Positions 49,333-58,111 of a DNA stretch of 64,000 nt are shown one piece after another. Position 1 is the stretch's first letter. Each line of letters starts with the position of its first letter. The stretch is from assembly GCF_026342355.1 (NCBI RefSeq), contig NZ_JAPEMV010000003.1, positions 682,001 through 746,000 of the forward strand, given 5' to 3'. The DNA comes from Streptomyces sp. NBC_00249 (GTDB taxonomy: Bacteria > Actinomycetota > Actinomycetes > Streptomycetales > Streptomycetaceae). Below the pieces are notes generated by a model. It was not told the origin of the DNA. It was given only the letters and a program-made list of their open reading frames with translations, and made no database searches. Both the position numbers and the translations under genes were made by a program.

Positions 49333-50585
49333 GCGACACCGGCGCCACCGCACCCGGCAGCCGCCCCGCACCCCAAGGGTGCCCCGTCCACGCGGACGCC
49401 CCCACCCATCCGACCACCCGCGACCCCGCCCACCCCTTCGACCCGCCCCCCGCCCTCACCGCCCTGCGCGAGAAGGCCCCGCTCACCCGCCTGCGCTACC
49501 CCGACGGCCACATCGGCTGGCTGGTCACGGGCCACGAACTGGCCCGGCAGGTCCTCGCCGACCCGCGTTTCAGCGCACGCTCCGAGCTGAAACGGGTCCC
49601 GGTGGCCCGGCCGGGCACGGACCCCTTCTACGGCAGTCCCGCACTGCCGGGCTGGCTGGTCGACATGGACGCACCCCACCACACCCGGCTGAGGCGACAC
49701 CTGATGGGCTGGTTCACCGCCCGGCGGACGCGGGCCCTGACCCCCCGCGTCGAACGGATCGTCGACGAGCGGCTGGAGGCGATGGCCGCCCTCGGCGGGC
49801 GGGCCGATCTCGTCGAGTGCTTCGCGCTGCCCGTCCCGTCCCTGGTGATCTGCGAACTGCTGGGCGTTCCGTACGGCGAACGCGCCGGGTTCCAGCGCAA
49901 CAGCGCCACCCTCTTCAAACTCGACGCCACGGCCGAGCAGGCCGCCACCGCGATGGCCGAGCTCGACGCCTTCCTCGCCGACCTGGCCGGACACCGGCGC
50001 CGCAGCCCCGGCGACGACCTCCTGAGCGCCCTGGCCGTCGGCGGCGAACTGTCGACCGCCGAGATCGCCGGCGTGGGCGCCCTGCTGCTGTCGGCCGGGC
50101 ACGAGACGACGGCCGGCTCCCTCGGACTCGGCGCGCTGGCCCTGCTGACCCACCCCGACCAGCTCGACCGCCTGAGGGCCGACCCGTCCCTCGCCGCGAA
50201 CGCGGTCGAGGAACTCCTGCGCTACCTGACCATCTTCCATTTCGGTGTGCCCCGCTCCCCGCTGGAGGACGTCACGCTCGCGGGCCACGACCTGCGCGCG
50301 GGGGAGTCCGTGACCGTCTCGCTGTCCGCCGCGAACCGCGACCCGGCGCGCTTCGAGGACCCCGACCGCCTCGACATCACCCGCCCCACGTCAGGGCACC
50401 TGGCCTTCGGGCACGGAGCACACCAGTGCATCGGCCAGCACCTGGCCCGCACCGAGATGCGGATCGCCTTCCCCGCCCTCTTCGCCCGCTTCCCCGGCCT
50501 GAGGCTCGCCGTGCCGCCCGCGCAGGTGCCGCTGGGCGAGGACATGGGCTTCTACGGAGTGCACGGGCTGCCGGTCGCCTGGTGA
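49329..50585 (+). CDS. Cytochrome P450
   Basis: 418 residues. Conserved elements are the I-helix AGHETTAG (near 256-263), the EELLR ExxR motif and the heme loop FGHGAHQCIGQHLAR with axial Cys367. It resembles soluble CYP105/107-type bacterial P450s and needs a ferredoxin from elsewhere; none is encoded here. As the last gene of the plus operon (GTGA-like overlap with the aminotransferase stop) it probably tailors the aromatic amino acid or the finished peptide. In pheganomycin the ring carries a hydroxymethyl at C4, so oxidation of a C-methyl put on by the nearby methyltransferase is a reasonable guess. It converges on the ABC genes with 30 bp between. Confidence 0.93.
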   Translation: MSDTGATAPGSRPAPQGCPVHADAPTHPTTRDPAHPFDPPPALTALREKAPLTRLRYPDGHIGWLVTGHELARQVLADPRFSARSELKRVPVARPGTDPFYGSPALPGWLVDMDAPHHTRLRRHLMGWFTARRTRALTPRVERIVDERLEAMAALGGRADLVECFALPVPSLVICELLGVPYGERAGFQRNSATLFKLDATAEQAATAMAELDAFLADLAGHRRRSPGDDLLSALAVGGELSTAEIAGVGALLLSAGHETTAGSLGLGALALLTHPDQLDRLRADPSLAANAVEELLRYLTIFHFGVPRSPLEDVTLAGHDLRAGESVTVSLSAANRDPARFEDPDRLDITRPTSGHLAFGHGAHQCIGQHLARTEMRIAFPALFARFPGLRLAVPPAQVPLGEDMGFYGVHGLPVAW

Positions 50586-50615
50586 GCGGTACCGGCGCCG
50601 CCCGACCCCACCCCG

Positions 50616-52376
50616 TCAGCCGTGCCAGGACTTCCACAGCTCCGCGTACGCCCCACCCCGGCCCACCAGGTCCTCGTGGGCCCCGCTCTCGACGATCAGG
50701 CCGTCCTCCATCACCACCACCCGGTCGGCGTCGTGGGCGGTGTGCAGCCGGTGCGCGATGGAGACGACCGTCCCGCTCAGCAGCCCGGACAGGGACCGCT
50801 CCAGGGTGCGGGCGGTGTGCGGGTCGAGCAGGGCGGTCGCCTCGTCGAACACCACCACCGGCGGATCGCGCAGCACCAGCCGGGCCAGCGCCAGCTGTTG
50901 GGCCTGGGCGGGCGTCAGCTCGCCGGCGCCGGAGCCCACCTCGTGGTCCAGGCCCAGCGCGGACGCCCACTCCCAGGCCGCGACGGCCCGCAGGGCACGC
51001 TCCAGGTCCGAGGGGTCCGCGTCGGGGCGGGCGATGAGCAGGTTGTCGGCCAGAGTGCCCCGGAAGACGTGGAACTCCTGCGTGACCAGGATGACGTCCC
51101 GGCGCAGCTCGGCCGACGACAGCCCGGAGCGCGGCACCCCTCCCAGGGCGACGCGGCCCCGGGAGGGCGCGTCGATCCCGGCGAGGAGCCGGCCGAGGGT
51201 GGACTTGCCGGCGCCGGAGGGGCCGACGACCGCCAGGCGTTCCCCGGGAAGCACCCGCAGGTCGATGCCGCGCAGGCTGTCCTTGCCGTCCCGGTAGGAG
51301 AAGTGCACCCCCGCCAGTGCGATACCGCCCCGGGGAGTCGCGTCGGACGCGGGTTCCGAAGCCGCCCGCGCGTCGGCCGGCGCCGGTTCTGCCGCGCCGC
51401 GCACCCCGAGGACGCGGGCCAGGGAGGCGCCGCCGACCTGGAGTTCGTCCATCCAGAAGAGCAGGGTGTCGACGGGCCCGATGACCTGCTGGACGTACAG
51501 GGTGGCAGCGGTGACGGCGGCCAGGCCGACCATGCCCTCGATGTACATCAGCCCGCCGATGACCAGGGTGGCGGCCACCGGCAGGATGTAGCCGGTGTCG
51601 GCGATCGGCAGGTAGACGCTGCGCAGGTTCAGGGTGCGGAGTTCGGCCGCGTACGAGGCGGCGATGTCCGCGTCGGTGCGCCGGCGCCGGCGCCGCTGGA
51701 GCCGCAGCGCCTCCACCGTACGGGCGCCCGCCACGGTCTCGGAGAGGTGGTCGGTGAGGTGGGCGTACGAGGCGTTCGCGCGCAGGTAACCGGCCCGCGC
51801 GCGGCGCAGGTACCAGCGCGTCGACAGCCACAGCACCGGCACGGCGACCAGGCAGGGCAGCACCAGCAGCGGATCGGTCAGGCAGATCGCCCCGATCGTC
51901 AGCACCACGGTGGTGCCCGCCACCAGGGTGTCGGGTACGGCCCGCTGCACGGTGAAGGCCAGCACGTCGATGTCCCGGGTGGTACGCGTGACCAGCTCTC
52001 CGGTCCCGGCCCGCTCCACCGTGTGGGTCGGCAGGGCCAGCACCCGGCCGACGAACTCCTCGCGCAGATCGGCGAGTACGGTCTCCCCCAGGCGCAGGGA
52101 GGCGAGCCGTGCGAAGCGGGTCAGCACGGCCTGGAGGATCACCGCGGCGCAGATGGCGAGGGCCACGGGGGTGACGGAGACCGTGCCGTCGGCCGCGCTC
52201 TCGACGATCCGGCCGAGCAGTTGGGGGGCGGCCAGCGCGGCGACGCAGGCCAGCGCGTGCAGCAGCAGCGAGCGGCCCAGCGGCCCGCGGTGGCGGAGCA
52301 TCGTGCTGCGGGCGTAGGAGCGCACTTCCCGCTGGGAGGCGACCGGCAGCCGGTCGGCCGGCGGGGCGGCGGTCAT
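50616..52376 (-). CDS. ABC exporter half-transporter (membrane domain plus ATPase), intact Walker A/B
   Basis: 586 residues. Six hydrophobic segments make up the N-terminal transmembrane domain (for example VALAICAAVILQAVLTRFA and TTVVLTIGAICLTDPLLVLP), and the ATPase follows from about residue 345. Walker A is normal (GPSGAGKST), Walker B is normal with catalytic Glu (VVFDEATALLD) and the H-loop is SIAHRLHTA. The signature loop is degenerate: GELTPAQAQQ instead of LSGGQ. There is no N-terminal C39 peptidase domain, so it does not cleave leaders. It overlaps the next half-transporter by 4 bp and forms a heterodimer with it. Its place in the cluster suggests export of the peptide product and self-protection. 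Confidence 0.93.
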   Translation of the reverse strand: MTAAPPADRLPVASQREVRSYARSTMLRHRGPLGRSLLLHALACVAALAAPQLLGRIVESAADGTVSVTPVALAICAAVILQAVLTRFARLASLRLGETVLADLREEFVGRVLALPTHTVERAGTGELVTRTTRDIDVLAFTVQRAVPDTLVAGTTVVLTIGAICLTDPLLVLPCLVAVPVLWLSTRWYLRRARAGYLRANASYAHLTDHLSETVAGARTVEALRLQRRRRRRTDADIAASYAAELRTLNLRSVYLPIADTGYILPVAATLVIGGLMYIEGMVGLAAVTAATLYVQQVIGPVDTLLFWMDELQVGGASLARVLGVRGAAEPAPADARAASEPASDATPRGGIALAGVHFSYRDGKDSLRGIDLRVLPGERLAVVGPSGAGKSTLGRLLAGIDAPSRGRVALGGVPRSGLSSAELRRDVILVTQEFHVFRGTLADNLLIARPDADPSDLERALRAVAAWEWASALGLDHEVGSGAGELTPAQAQQLALARLVLRDPPVVVFDEATALLDPHTARTLERSLSGLLSGTVVSIAHRLHTAHDADRVVVMEDGLIVESGAHEDLVGRGGAYAELWKSWHG

Positions 52377-54103
52377 GCCAGGACCTCCCGGGTGACGACG
52401 GTGCGGTAGTCGCCGTGCGCGAGCAGGCTCTGGTGGCCGCCCTCGGCCACGGCCTTGCCCTCCTGCACGAACACGACGTGGTCGGCGTGGGCGAGCAGGA
52501 GGGGGCTGGTGGTGAACACCACGGTGGTCCGGCCGGCCCGGTACGGCCCGAGCCGCCGGGCGACCCGGCCCTCGGTATGGGCGTCGAGGGAGTTCGTCGG
52601 ATCGATCAGGACGAGCACCTCCGCGTCCGCCAGCAGGGCGCGGGCCAGGCGCAGCCGCTGCTGCTGGCCGCCGGAGAACTCCCGCCCTCCGCCGATCTCC
52701 TGGGACAGCCCGTCGGGCAGGGCCTCGATGACATCGCGCGCGGAGGCCGCCTCCAGCGCCCGCAGCAGGGCGGCGTGTCCGGGCTCGCCGTCGTGCGCGT
52801 CGCCGGGGGCGAGTTCGCCGTCCAGCCGCCCCGAGAACAGGGTGGCCCCGTTGTCGGCGACCAGGACGCGGCGGCGGACGTCCTCGGTGGGGTAGTCGGA
52901 CAGGGGCGTCTCGCCGTTGCGGGCCGCGGGGTCGCCGTAGCGGCCGATCCGGTCCGCCAGCGTCCGCGCGTCCCCGTCCGTGGCGCAGACCACCCCGAGC
53001 AGCCGGCCCGGCGGTACCGTCAGCCCCGAGTCCGGGTCGTGCAGCCGCAGGGGCTCCCCGTCGGGCAGCGGCCGGGTGCCGGACGCCAGCTCCGGCCGCA
53101 GGCCGAGGAAGCCCAGGACACGGCCCGACGCCACCGCCGCCCGCGTGAACTGGTCGAGCATCGTCGTGACCTGCCCCAGCTGCTGGGTGAGGAAGACGGC
53201 GTACCCGTAGAACGCGACGAGCAGGCCGGGTTCGAGACGACCGGTGCTCACCTGGTACGCGCCCAGCCAGACGATGGCCACCAGCAGTGTTCCCGGCAGC
53301 AGGACGCGCAGGAAGGCGATGTTCGCGACGGCCGTCGCGACCCGTACCCCCTCGGCGCGCACGTCCTGCGAGGCCTCGCGGTAGCGGCGCCCGTAGACGT
53401 CCTCGCCGCCGATGCCCCGGAGCACGCGCAGCCCGTCGATGATGTCGACGGACAGATCGGTGAGCGCCCCCTGCCGGTCGCGCAGCCGCTCCTGCCGGCC
53501 GTGCAGCAGCCGCAGCAGCCGGGCCACGGCGACCGCGATCAGCGGTACGCCGACCAGCACCACCAGCCCCAGCTGCCACGAGGTGACCAGCATGAACACG
53601 GACGCGAAGAGGATGGACACGACCGCCCCGCTGCCGCGGGCCGTGCCCTCCACGGCCGTGCCGAGGTGGCCGACGTCCATGGCGCTGACGCTGACCACCG
53701 AGCCGGTCGAGGCCCGCCGGGGCAGTTCCGCGCCCAGCTCGGTGGCCTGCCGGACGACGAGCTGGGTGGCCCGGTAGGCGGCCCCGAACCGGTTGGCGGT
53801 CGACGCCCGGTCGCGCAGCATCCCGACGACGGCCTGGAAGACGCCGAGCAGCAGCACCGCCCCGCCCCACACGAGCAGGGCGTTCCGGTCGCGGGCGAGC
53901 AGCCCCCGGTCGATGCCGAGCCCGATGGCGACCGGCACCAACGCCTGCGCCAGGGTGCACAGCACGCCGAGCACGGTGGCGAGGGCGAGGCTGCCCCGGT
54001 GCCGGGTGGCGAGCCAGACGAGGAAACGCACGGGCGAGGTGGTGATGGGAACGCCGGGGTCGGGGACGGGGAAGCGGCCGCGGCCCGCGAGAGCGCTCGT
54101 CAC
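52373..54103 (-). CDS. ABC exporter half-transporter with degenerate Walker A/B and intact signature loop
   Basis: 576 residues from GTG 54103, which overlaps the methyltransferase stop (GTGA). An N-terminal six-helix membrane domain (LALATVLGVLCTLAQALVPV, VVSILFASVFMLVTSWQLG and others) precedes a divergent ATPase domain. Where Walker A should be there is GVVCATDGDARTL without the Lys, and Walker B ends LVLIDPTNSLD, with Pro in place of the catalytic Glu. The signature loop FSGGQQQRLRLARALL is intact. With the partner above it should form one working ATP site (partner Walker motifs plus this signature) and one dead site, as in asymmetric heterodimeric exporters. Confidence 0.92.
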   Translation of the reverse strand: MTSALAGRGRFPVPDPGVPITTSPVRFLVWLATRHRGSLALATVLGVLCTLAQALVPVAIGLGIDRGLLARDRNALLVWGGAVLLLGVFQAVVGMLRDRASTANRFGAAYRATQLVVRQATELGAELPRRASTGSVVSVSAMDVGHLGTAVEGTARGSGAVVSILFASVFMLVTSWQLGLVVLVGVPLIAVAVARLLRLLHGRQERLRDRQGALTDLSVDIIDGLRVLRGIGGEDVYGRRYREASQDVRAEGVRVATAVANIAFLRVLLPGTLLVAIVWLGAYQVSTGRLEPGLLVAFYGYAVFLTQQLGQVTTMLDQFTRAAVASGRVLGFLGLRPELASGTRPLPDGEPLRLHDPDSGLTVPPGRLLGVVCATDGDARTLADRIGRYGDPAARNGETPLSDYPTEDVRRRVLVADNGATLFSGRLDGELAPGDAHDGEPGHAALLRALEAASARDVIEALPDGLSQEIGGGREFSGGQQQRLRLARALLADAEVLVLIDPTNSLDAHTEGRVARRLGPYRAGRTTVVFTTSPLLLAHADHVVFVQEGKAVAEGGHQSLLAHGDYRTVVTREVLA

Positions 54104-55167
54104 CGTTTGGTCCCGATGGTCAGGCCGTGCTCGTAGGGGTAGCCGGTGAGGGTGCGTACGGAGTCGAAGCCGGCCCGCAGCGTCCACTGCTCGTAGTCGC
54201 GGGCGGGGTAGGCCATGCCCTGACCACTGGCGAGCACGTTCAGGTAGAGGGAGAGCCGGGCGGAGTACCAGCCGCGCGTCTCGTCGTCGGAGACGTTGTA
54301 GCCGTAGACGAACACCCGCCCGCCGGGCGGCAGGACGGAGTGTGCCTTCGCCAGCAGCTCCGTGATCTGCTCACCGGAGAAGATCTCCAGCACGTGACTG
54401 AAGAGCACCGCGTCGGCGCCGGCCGGGAAGGGGTCGGAGAACAGGTCTCCGGGGTGCAGCCGGATGGGACCGCTGCCCGGCTCGCCGGCTCCCCGGCGGG
54501 CCGCCGCCAGCTCCGACACCGACGGGATGTCGAAGATGGTCGAACGCAGCTGCGGATGGCGGGTGGTGAGCCGCTCGCTGGTGGTGCCGTCGCCGCCGCC
54601 CACGTCGAGCAGGTGCCGTACGGTGGCGAACTCCTCGCACTCCACCAGCGCGTCGAGGCTCTTGAGCGTGAAGGCGCTCATGCTGCGGTGGAAGACGCCC
54701 TCCAGCTCCGGGTTGTGCGACAGCCTCCGGTAGAGCGTCGGCTCGTCGCCGGGATGCGCGGCCAGCGCGGTGTTGGTGCCGGCGGCGAGGGCCTCGCTCA
54801 TCCGCGTGAAGGCCGGATAGTAGATCTCCTTCCAGCCGGTGAGGATGTGGCGCCAGCTGTCGGGTCCGTCGGGAACGAGCAGTTCCTCGGCGGCCCGTGC
54901 GTTGTGGTAGCCGCCGTCCGCGTGCCGCTCCAGGAGCCCGGTGGTGCACACGGCGTGCAGCAGGACACGTGCCGAGTGGGCGGGCACGCCGGTGAAGGCG
55001 GTCAACTCCTCGAAGGAGGCACCGGGATGTTTGGCGAGGAAGCCGAAGAGGTCCCATTCCAGGGCGGTGACGACGGCGTTGAAGAGCGCCGGTGCGTTCA
55101 CCAGGAAATGGAACCGTTCGGCGACGGGGTCGACGGCGGTCGGGTCGTCATCGGCAGAGGGATTCAC
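54100..55167 (-). CDS. SAM-dependent methyltransferase (plant-type O-methyltransferase / MppJ-like family)
   Basis: 355 residues from GTG 55167, preceded by GAGAGG at seven bases; a TTG at 55185 is a poorer start. The N-terminal helical dimerisation domain (FLVNAPALFNAVVTALEWDL, winged-helix-like to about residue 110) and the C-terminal Rossmann domain are normal. Motif I is LLDVGGGDGTTSERL, followed by IFDIPSVSEL, HPGDLFSDPFP and VLFSHVLEIFSGEQI. Members methylate oxygen or, as in MppJ, carbon of small aromatic or keto acids. In this cluster C-methylation of the resorcinol ring at C4 or of its precursor is plausible. It is the first gene of the three-gene minus operon with the exporter. Confidence 0.88.
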   Translation of the reverse strand: MNPSADDDPTAVDPVAERFHFLVNAPALFNAVVTALEWDLFGFLAKHPGASFEELTAFTGVPAHSARVLLHAVCTTGLLERHADGGYHNARAAEELLVPDGPDSWRHILTGWKEIYYPAFTRMSEALAAGTNTALAAHPGDEPTLYRRLSHNPELEGVFHRSMSAFTLKSLDALVECEEFATVRHLLDVGGGDGTTSERLTTRHPQLRSTIFDIPSVSELAAARRGAGEPGSGPIRLHPGDLFSDPFPAGADAVLFSHVLEIFSGEQITELLAKAHSVLPPGGRVFVYGYNVSDDETRGWYSARLSLYLNVLASGQGMAYPARDYEQWTLRAGFDSVRTLTGYPYEHGLTIGTKR

Positions 55168-55470
55168 TTCCGCACCTCTCGTCAACAGATCGGCGCGGGC
55201 CGGACGGCGGCTCCGCGGCCGGTTGCAAGATCACGATCGCGCAGTCCGCATGCTCACACAGCCCCGATATGTCCGCAACGGCGATCGTCACGATCCGGCC
55301 GCCGTCCACCGCCCGCCGCCCCTGCCCCGGCCGCGACCGCCGCTGCAAGGCGCCCCTGCCCCACCCGGGTACGGGGCCGGACAACATCGGCCGGTTCCCG
55401 GCGGTGTCCGCGGAAAGCCCGGGCACGCCCTCCCGCCCCCGACATCGAGCCGGGGGCGGGGCGGTTCGGG
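55168..55470. other. 303-bp intergenic region, promoter of the methyltransferase/exporter operon
   Basis: No gene was found. The region contains a perfect 6-1-6 dyad GATCGTCACGATC at 55283-55295 and a related half site TCACGATCG at 55231-55239, which could bind a regulator of the methyltransferase operon. It also separates that operon from the upstream epoxide hydrolase on the same strand. Confidence 0.4.
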
Positions 55471-56643
55471 TTACCGCAGTGCGCGGTAGAAGGCGCGGAT
55501 GTCCGCGGTGAGGAGCTCGGGGACCTCGAGGGCGGGGAAGTGGCCGCCCCGGTCGAACTCGGTCCAGTGGATGACGTTGTGCGCCTTGTCGGCGAAGGCG
55601 CGGATGGACGTGTCGGTGGTGAACACGGCGACGCCGGTGGGGACGGTGCCCCGGGGCTTGGGCGCCCACATGCCGGGGTCGTTGAAGCGTTCGTAGTAGG
55701 AGTTGGCGACCGAGGTGGCGGTGTCGGTGAACCAGTAGATGCTGATGTCGGTGAGCAGCCGGTCGCGGTCGACGGCGTCCTCGGGCAGGTCGGCGGCGGG
55801 GTCGGTCCAGTCCTTGAACTTCTCGACGATCCAGGCGAGCTGCCCGGCCGGGCTGTCGTTGAGAGCGGCGGCGATGGTCTGCGGGCGGGTGCCCTGCAGC
55901 TGCATGTAGCCGCCCAGCTCCCCCTGCCAGCGCTTCGCCTCCTTCAGCCGGGCCTGTTCGGCCTCGGTGAGGGCGGCCGTGTCGGCGGGGTCGCCGGTGG
56001 GGAAGGTGACCAGGTTGTTGGCGTGTACGCCGATCACGTGGTCGGGGGCGGCCCGGCCGACCAGCGGACCGATGAACGCGCCCAGATCGCCTCCCTGTAC
56101 GCCGTACCGGTCGTAGCCGAGGCGTGCCATCAGCTCGGCGAGGGCGGCCGCGACACGGCCGTCGGTCCACCCGGTGGCGGTCAGCGGGCCGGAGAAGCCG
56201 AATCCGGGGAGCGAGGGGATCACCAGGTGGAAGGCGTCGGCGGCGTCGCCGCCGTGCGCGGTGGGGTCGGTGAGCGGGCCGGTCAGGTCGAGGAACTCGA
56301 CGATCGAGCCGGGCCAGCCGTGGATCAGCAGCAGCGGGGTGGCCCCGGGGTGCGGGGACCGCAGGTGCAGGAAGTGCAGGTCGGCGTCGTCCACGGTGGT
56401 GGTGAACTGCGGGAACTGGTTCAGGTGGGCCTCGTGCTTGCGCCAGTCGTAGGAGGTCGCCCAGTAGGCGGCCAGCTCCCGCAGGTAGCCCACCGGAACC
56501 CCCCGCTCCCAGCCTGCGCCGGCCGGCCCGGCGGACCAGCGGGTCCGGGCCAGGCGGTCCTTCAGGTCGTCGAGGTCGGCTTGCGGAACGTCGATGCGGA
56601 ACGGGCGGATCTCATCCCCGGACGGGGCGGCGCTGCTGGTCAT
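55471..56643 (-). CDS. Epoxide hydrolase (EHN-domain alpha/beta hydrolase)
   Basis: 390 residues from ATG 56643, with GAGGAGGG about six bases upstream. The N-terminal EHN segment (IRPFRIDVPQADLDDLKDRL and ARTRW) is typical of microsomal-type epoxide hydrolases. The hydrolase core has LLLIHGWPGS (oxyanion hole), the nucleophile Asp in VQGGDLGAFIG and the catalytic His in FDRGGHFPALE. The reaction would be hydrolysis of an epoxide to a diol, or of an unrelated ester. It is cytoplasmic. It lies upstream of the methyltransferase on the same strand, separated by 303 bp with its own promoter likely, so membership in the peptide cluster is uncertain. Confidence 0.9.
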   Translation of the reverse strand: MTSSAAPSGDEIRPFRIDVPQADLDDLKDRLARTRWSAGPAGAGWERGVPVGYLRELAAYWATSYDWRKHEAHLNQFPQFTTTVDDADLHFLHLRSPHPGATPLLLIHGWPGSIVEFLDLTGPLTDPTAHGGDAADAFHLVIPSLPGFGFSGPLTATGWTDGRVAAALAELMARLGYDRYGVQGGDLGAFIGPLVGRAAPDHVIGVHANNLVTFPTGDPADTAALTEAEQARLKEAKRWQGELGGYMQLQGTRPQTIAAALNDSPAGQLAWIVEKFKDWTDPAADLPEDAVDRDRLLTDISIYWFTDTATSVANSYYERFNDPGMWAPKPRGTVPTGVAVFTTDTSIRAFADKAHNVIHWTEFDRGGHFPALEVPELLTADIRAFYRALR

Positions 56644-56879
56644 CACACACCCTCCTCAATCAGGACAGCCAGAATGCAGTTCATTCCATGGGCCGACTGG
56701 TGACATGGACGGTACGGAGCACGATGGCGGCGGAGAACACCAAGAGGCTGCAGTCCCGGGCGCGCGGCGCCGCCCTCGCAGGTACGGCCCGAGTCCGTGC
56801 CGGGTGGCGATGCGCACCACCCCGAGCAGGCGCCGCCCCACCACCGCCCGCGCCACCACCACGAGCAGGAAGAGCCGGA

Positions 56880-57251
56880 CTACGAGAAGGTTGAGCGTGC
56901 GGCCGCGTGGAACTCCACGTACTCGATGGTCGCGCCGCCGGGGTGCCGCACGGTCAGATTCCGGCCGGTGGGCACCTCGTTGGGACCGTCGAGGACCTCG
57001 CCGCCGTGCTGCTCGGTGATGCGCAGGACGTGGTCCACGGACTCGACGATCGCGGTGGCGTGCGTGCCGCGGTAAGGGGCGAGGGCTTCCTCTGACCCCG
57101 CCAGCAGCAGATAGCCGCCGATGCTCGCGAGGTTCAGGCCGCGGTAGGTGAACCGCAGGCGTGGCTGCTCACCGGTCAGCTCGACGAAGGTCGGCAGCGC
57201 CGCCTCCAGGTCGTCGACGTAGACGCGGGCAAAGGTGGCGAGCACGGGCAC
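56880..57251 (-). CDS. VOC-superfamily protein (glyoxalase/bleomycin-resistance-like)
   Basis: 123 residues from GTG 57251, with GGGGGAGA just upstream. A single VOC domain: FARVYVDDLEAALPTFVELT at the start, RFTYRGLNLASIGGYLLLAG in the middle and GATIEYVEFHAAAR at the end. Members are dimers that bind metals, drugs or small metabolites. The usual His at the first metal position is not obvious, so it may be a binding protein rather than an enzyme. The 236 bp upstream of the epoxide hydrolase start and downstream of this gene hold no convincing gene, only a short Arg-rich frame. Confidence 0.85.
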   Translation of the reverse strand: MPVLATFARVYVDDLEAALPTFVELTGEQPRLRFTYRGLNLASIGGYLLLAGSEEALAPYRGTHATAIVESVDHVLRITEQHGGEVLDGPNEVPTGRNLTVRHPGGATIEYVEFHAAARSTFS

Positions 57252-57455
57252 GATCTCCCCCTAGATCATTTCGCTTTTCCCGAAACATCGAAGTGATCTT
57301 CATACTACGGGTGTCGCCCGGCGCCGCACCGATCTCGACGCCCGCTTCCCGGACTCCTCGCCGCGGTGCCGGCGGGCAGACGCCCGGAGCGATGAGTTCG
57401 CCGGCGCCCAGAGGTCTACCTTCAGAAGGGGTAACCAACTCATCGGGAGCAAGCC

Positions 57456-58100
57456 ATGGGCCTCATCCACATCGAGCTGTTCGCAACCCTCGACCTCGTC
57501 GGGCAGGCGCCCGGCGGGCCCGACGAGGATCCGGTGGGCTTCCCGTTCGGCGGCTGGCAGGCACCCCTGCTGGACGAGGTCGCCGGGGCGCAGGTCGGGG
57601 CCGCGTACGAGGGCACGGACGCCCTGCTCCTCGGCCGGAGGACGTACGACATCTTCGCCGCGTACTGGCCGCACCAGGAGGGCGGCCAGGACAACGAGAT
57701 CGCCACCCTCTTCAACAGCGTCCCGAAGTACGTGGCCTCCCGCGGCAGGCCCGACCTCTCGTGGGCCGGGTCCACGCAGCTCGGCCCGGACCTCGCCGAG
57801 GCGGTGCGCGAGATCCGTGACCGGCACGAGCACGTGAAGGTCGTCGGGAGCCTGAACCTGGTGCAGACCCTCCTGCGCGAGAAGCTCTTCGACCGTCTCG
57901 ACCTCTGGGTGCACCCGATCGTGCTCGGCGTCGGGAAGAAGGTGTTCGACGACGGCGCGGTGCCCACGAACGTCACACTCCTGGAACCGCCGGCAGCCGG
58001 CCCGAAGGGCACCGTCTACCTGCGCTACGGGCTCGCCGACGGCACTCCCGCGACGGGCGACATGAGCGCACCCGATCGCGGTGCCGGGCACGACGGCTGA
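57456..58100 (+). CDS. Dihydrofolate reductase-like (RibD C-terminal) family protein
   Basis: 214 residues with GGGAGC five bases before the ATG. It matches the stand-alone RibD_C / dihydrofolate-reductase-fold proteins common in actinobacteria: HIELFATLDLVGQAPGGPDE at the start, ALLLGRRTYDIFAAYWP, KYVASRGRPDLSW, VKVVGSLNLVQTLL (nucleotide-binding Gly) and DRLDLWVHPIVLGVGKKVF. These are presumed NADPH-dependent reductases of unknown substrate. It is soluble. It converges on the HTH gene with 11 bp between them. Confidence 0.92.
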   Translation: MGLIHIELFATLDLVGQAPGGPDEDPVGFPFGGWQAPLLDEVAGAQVGAAYEGTDALLLGRRTYDIFAAYWPHQEGGQDNEIATLFNSVPKYVASRGRPDLSWAGSTQLGPDLAEAVREIRDRHEHVKVVGSLNLVQTLLREKLFDRLDLWVHPIVLGVGKKVFDDGAVPTNVTLLEPPAAGPKGTVYLRYGLADGTPATGDMSAPDRGAGHDG

Positions 58101-58111
58101 AAGCCGCCCCG

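Noticed and set aside
56656..56894. Short Arg-rich frames on both strands between the epoxide hydrolase and VOC genes
   Set aside because: No ribosome site, conflicting strands and compositional bias. A faint resemblance of the minus frame to another protein family was too weak to report.
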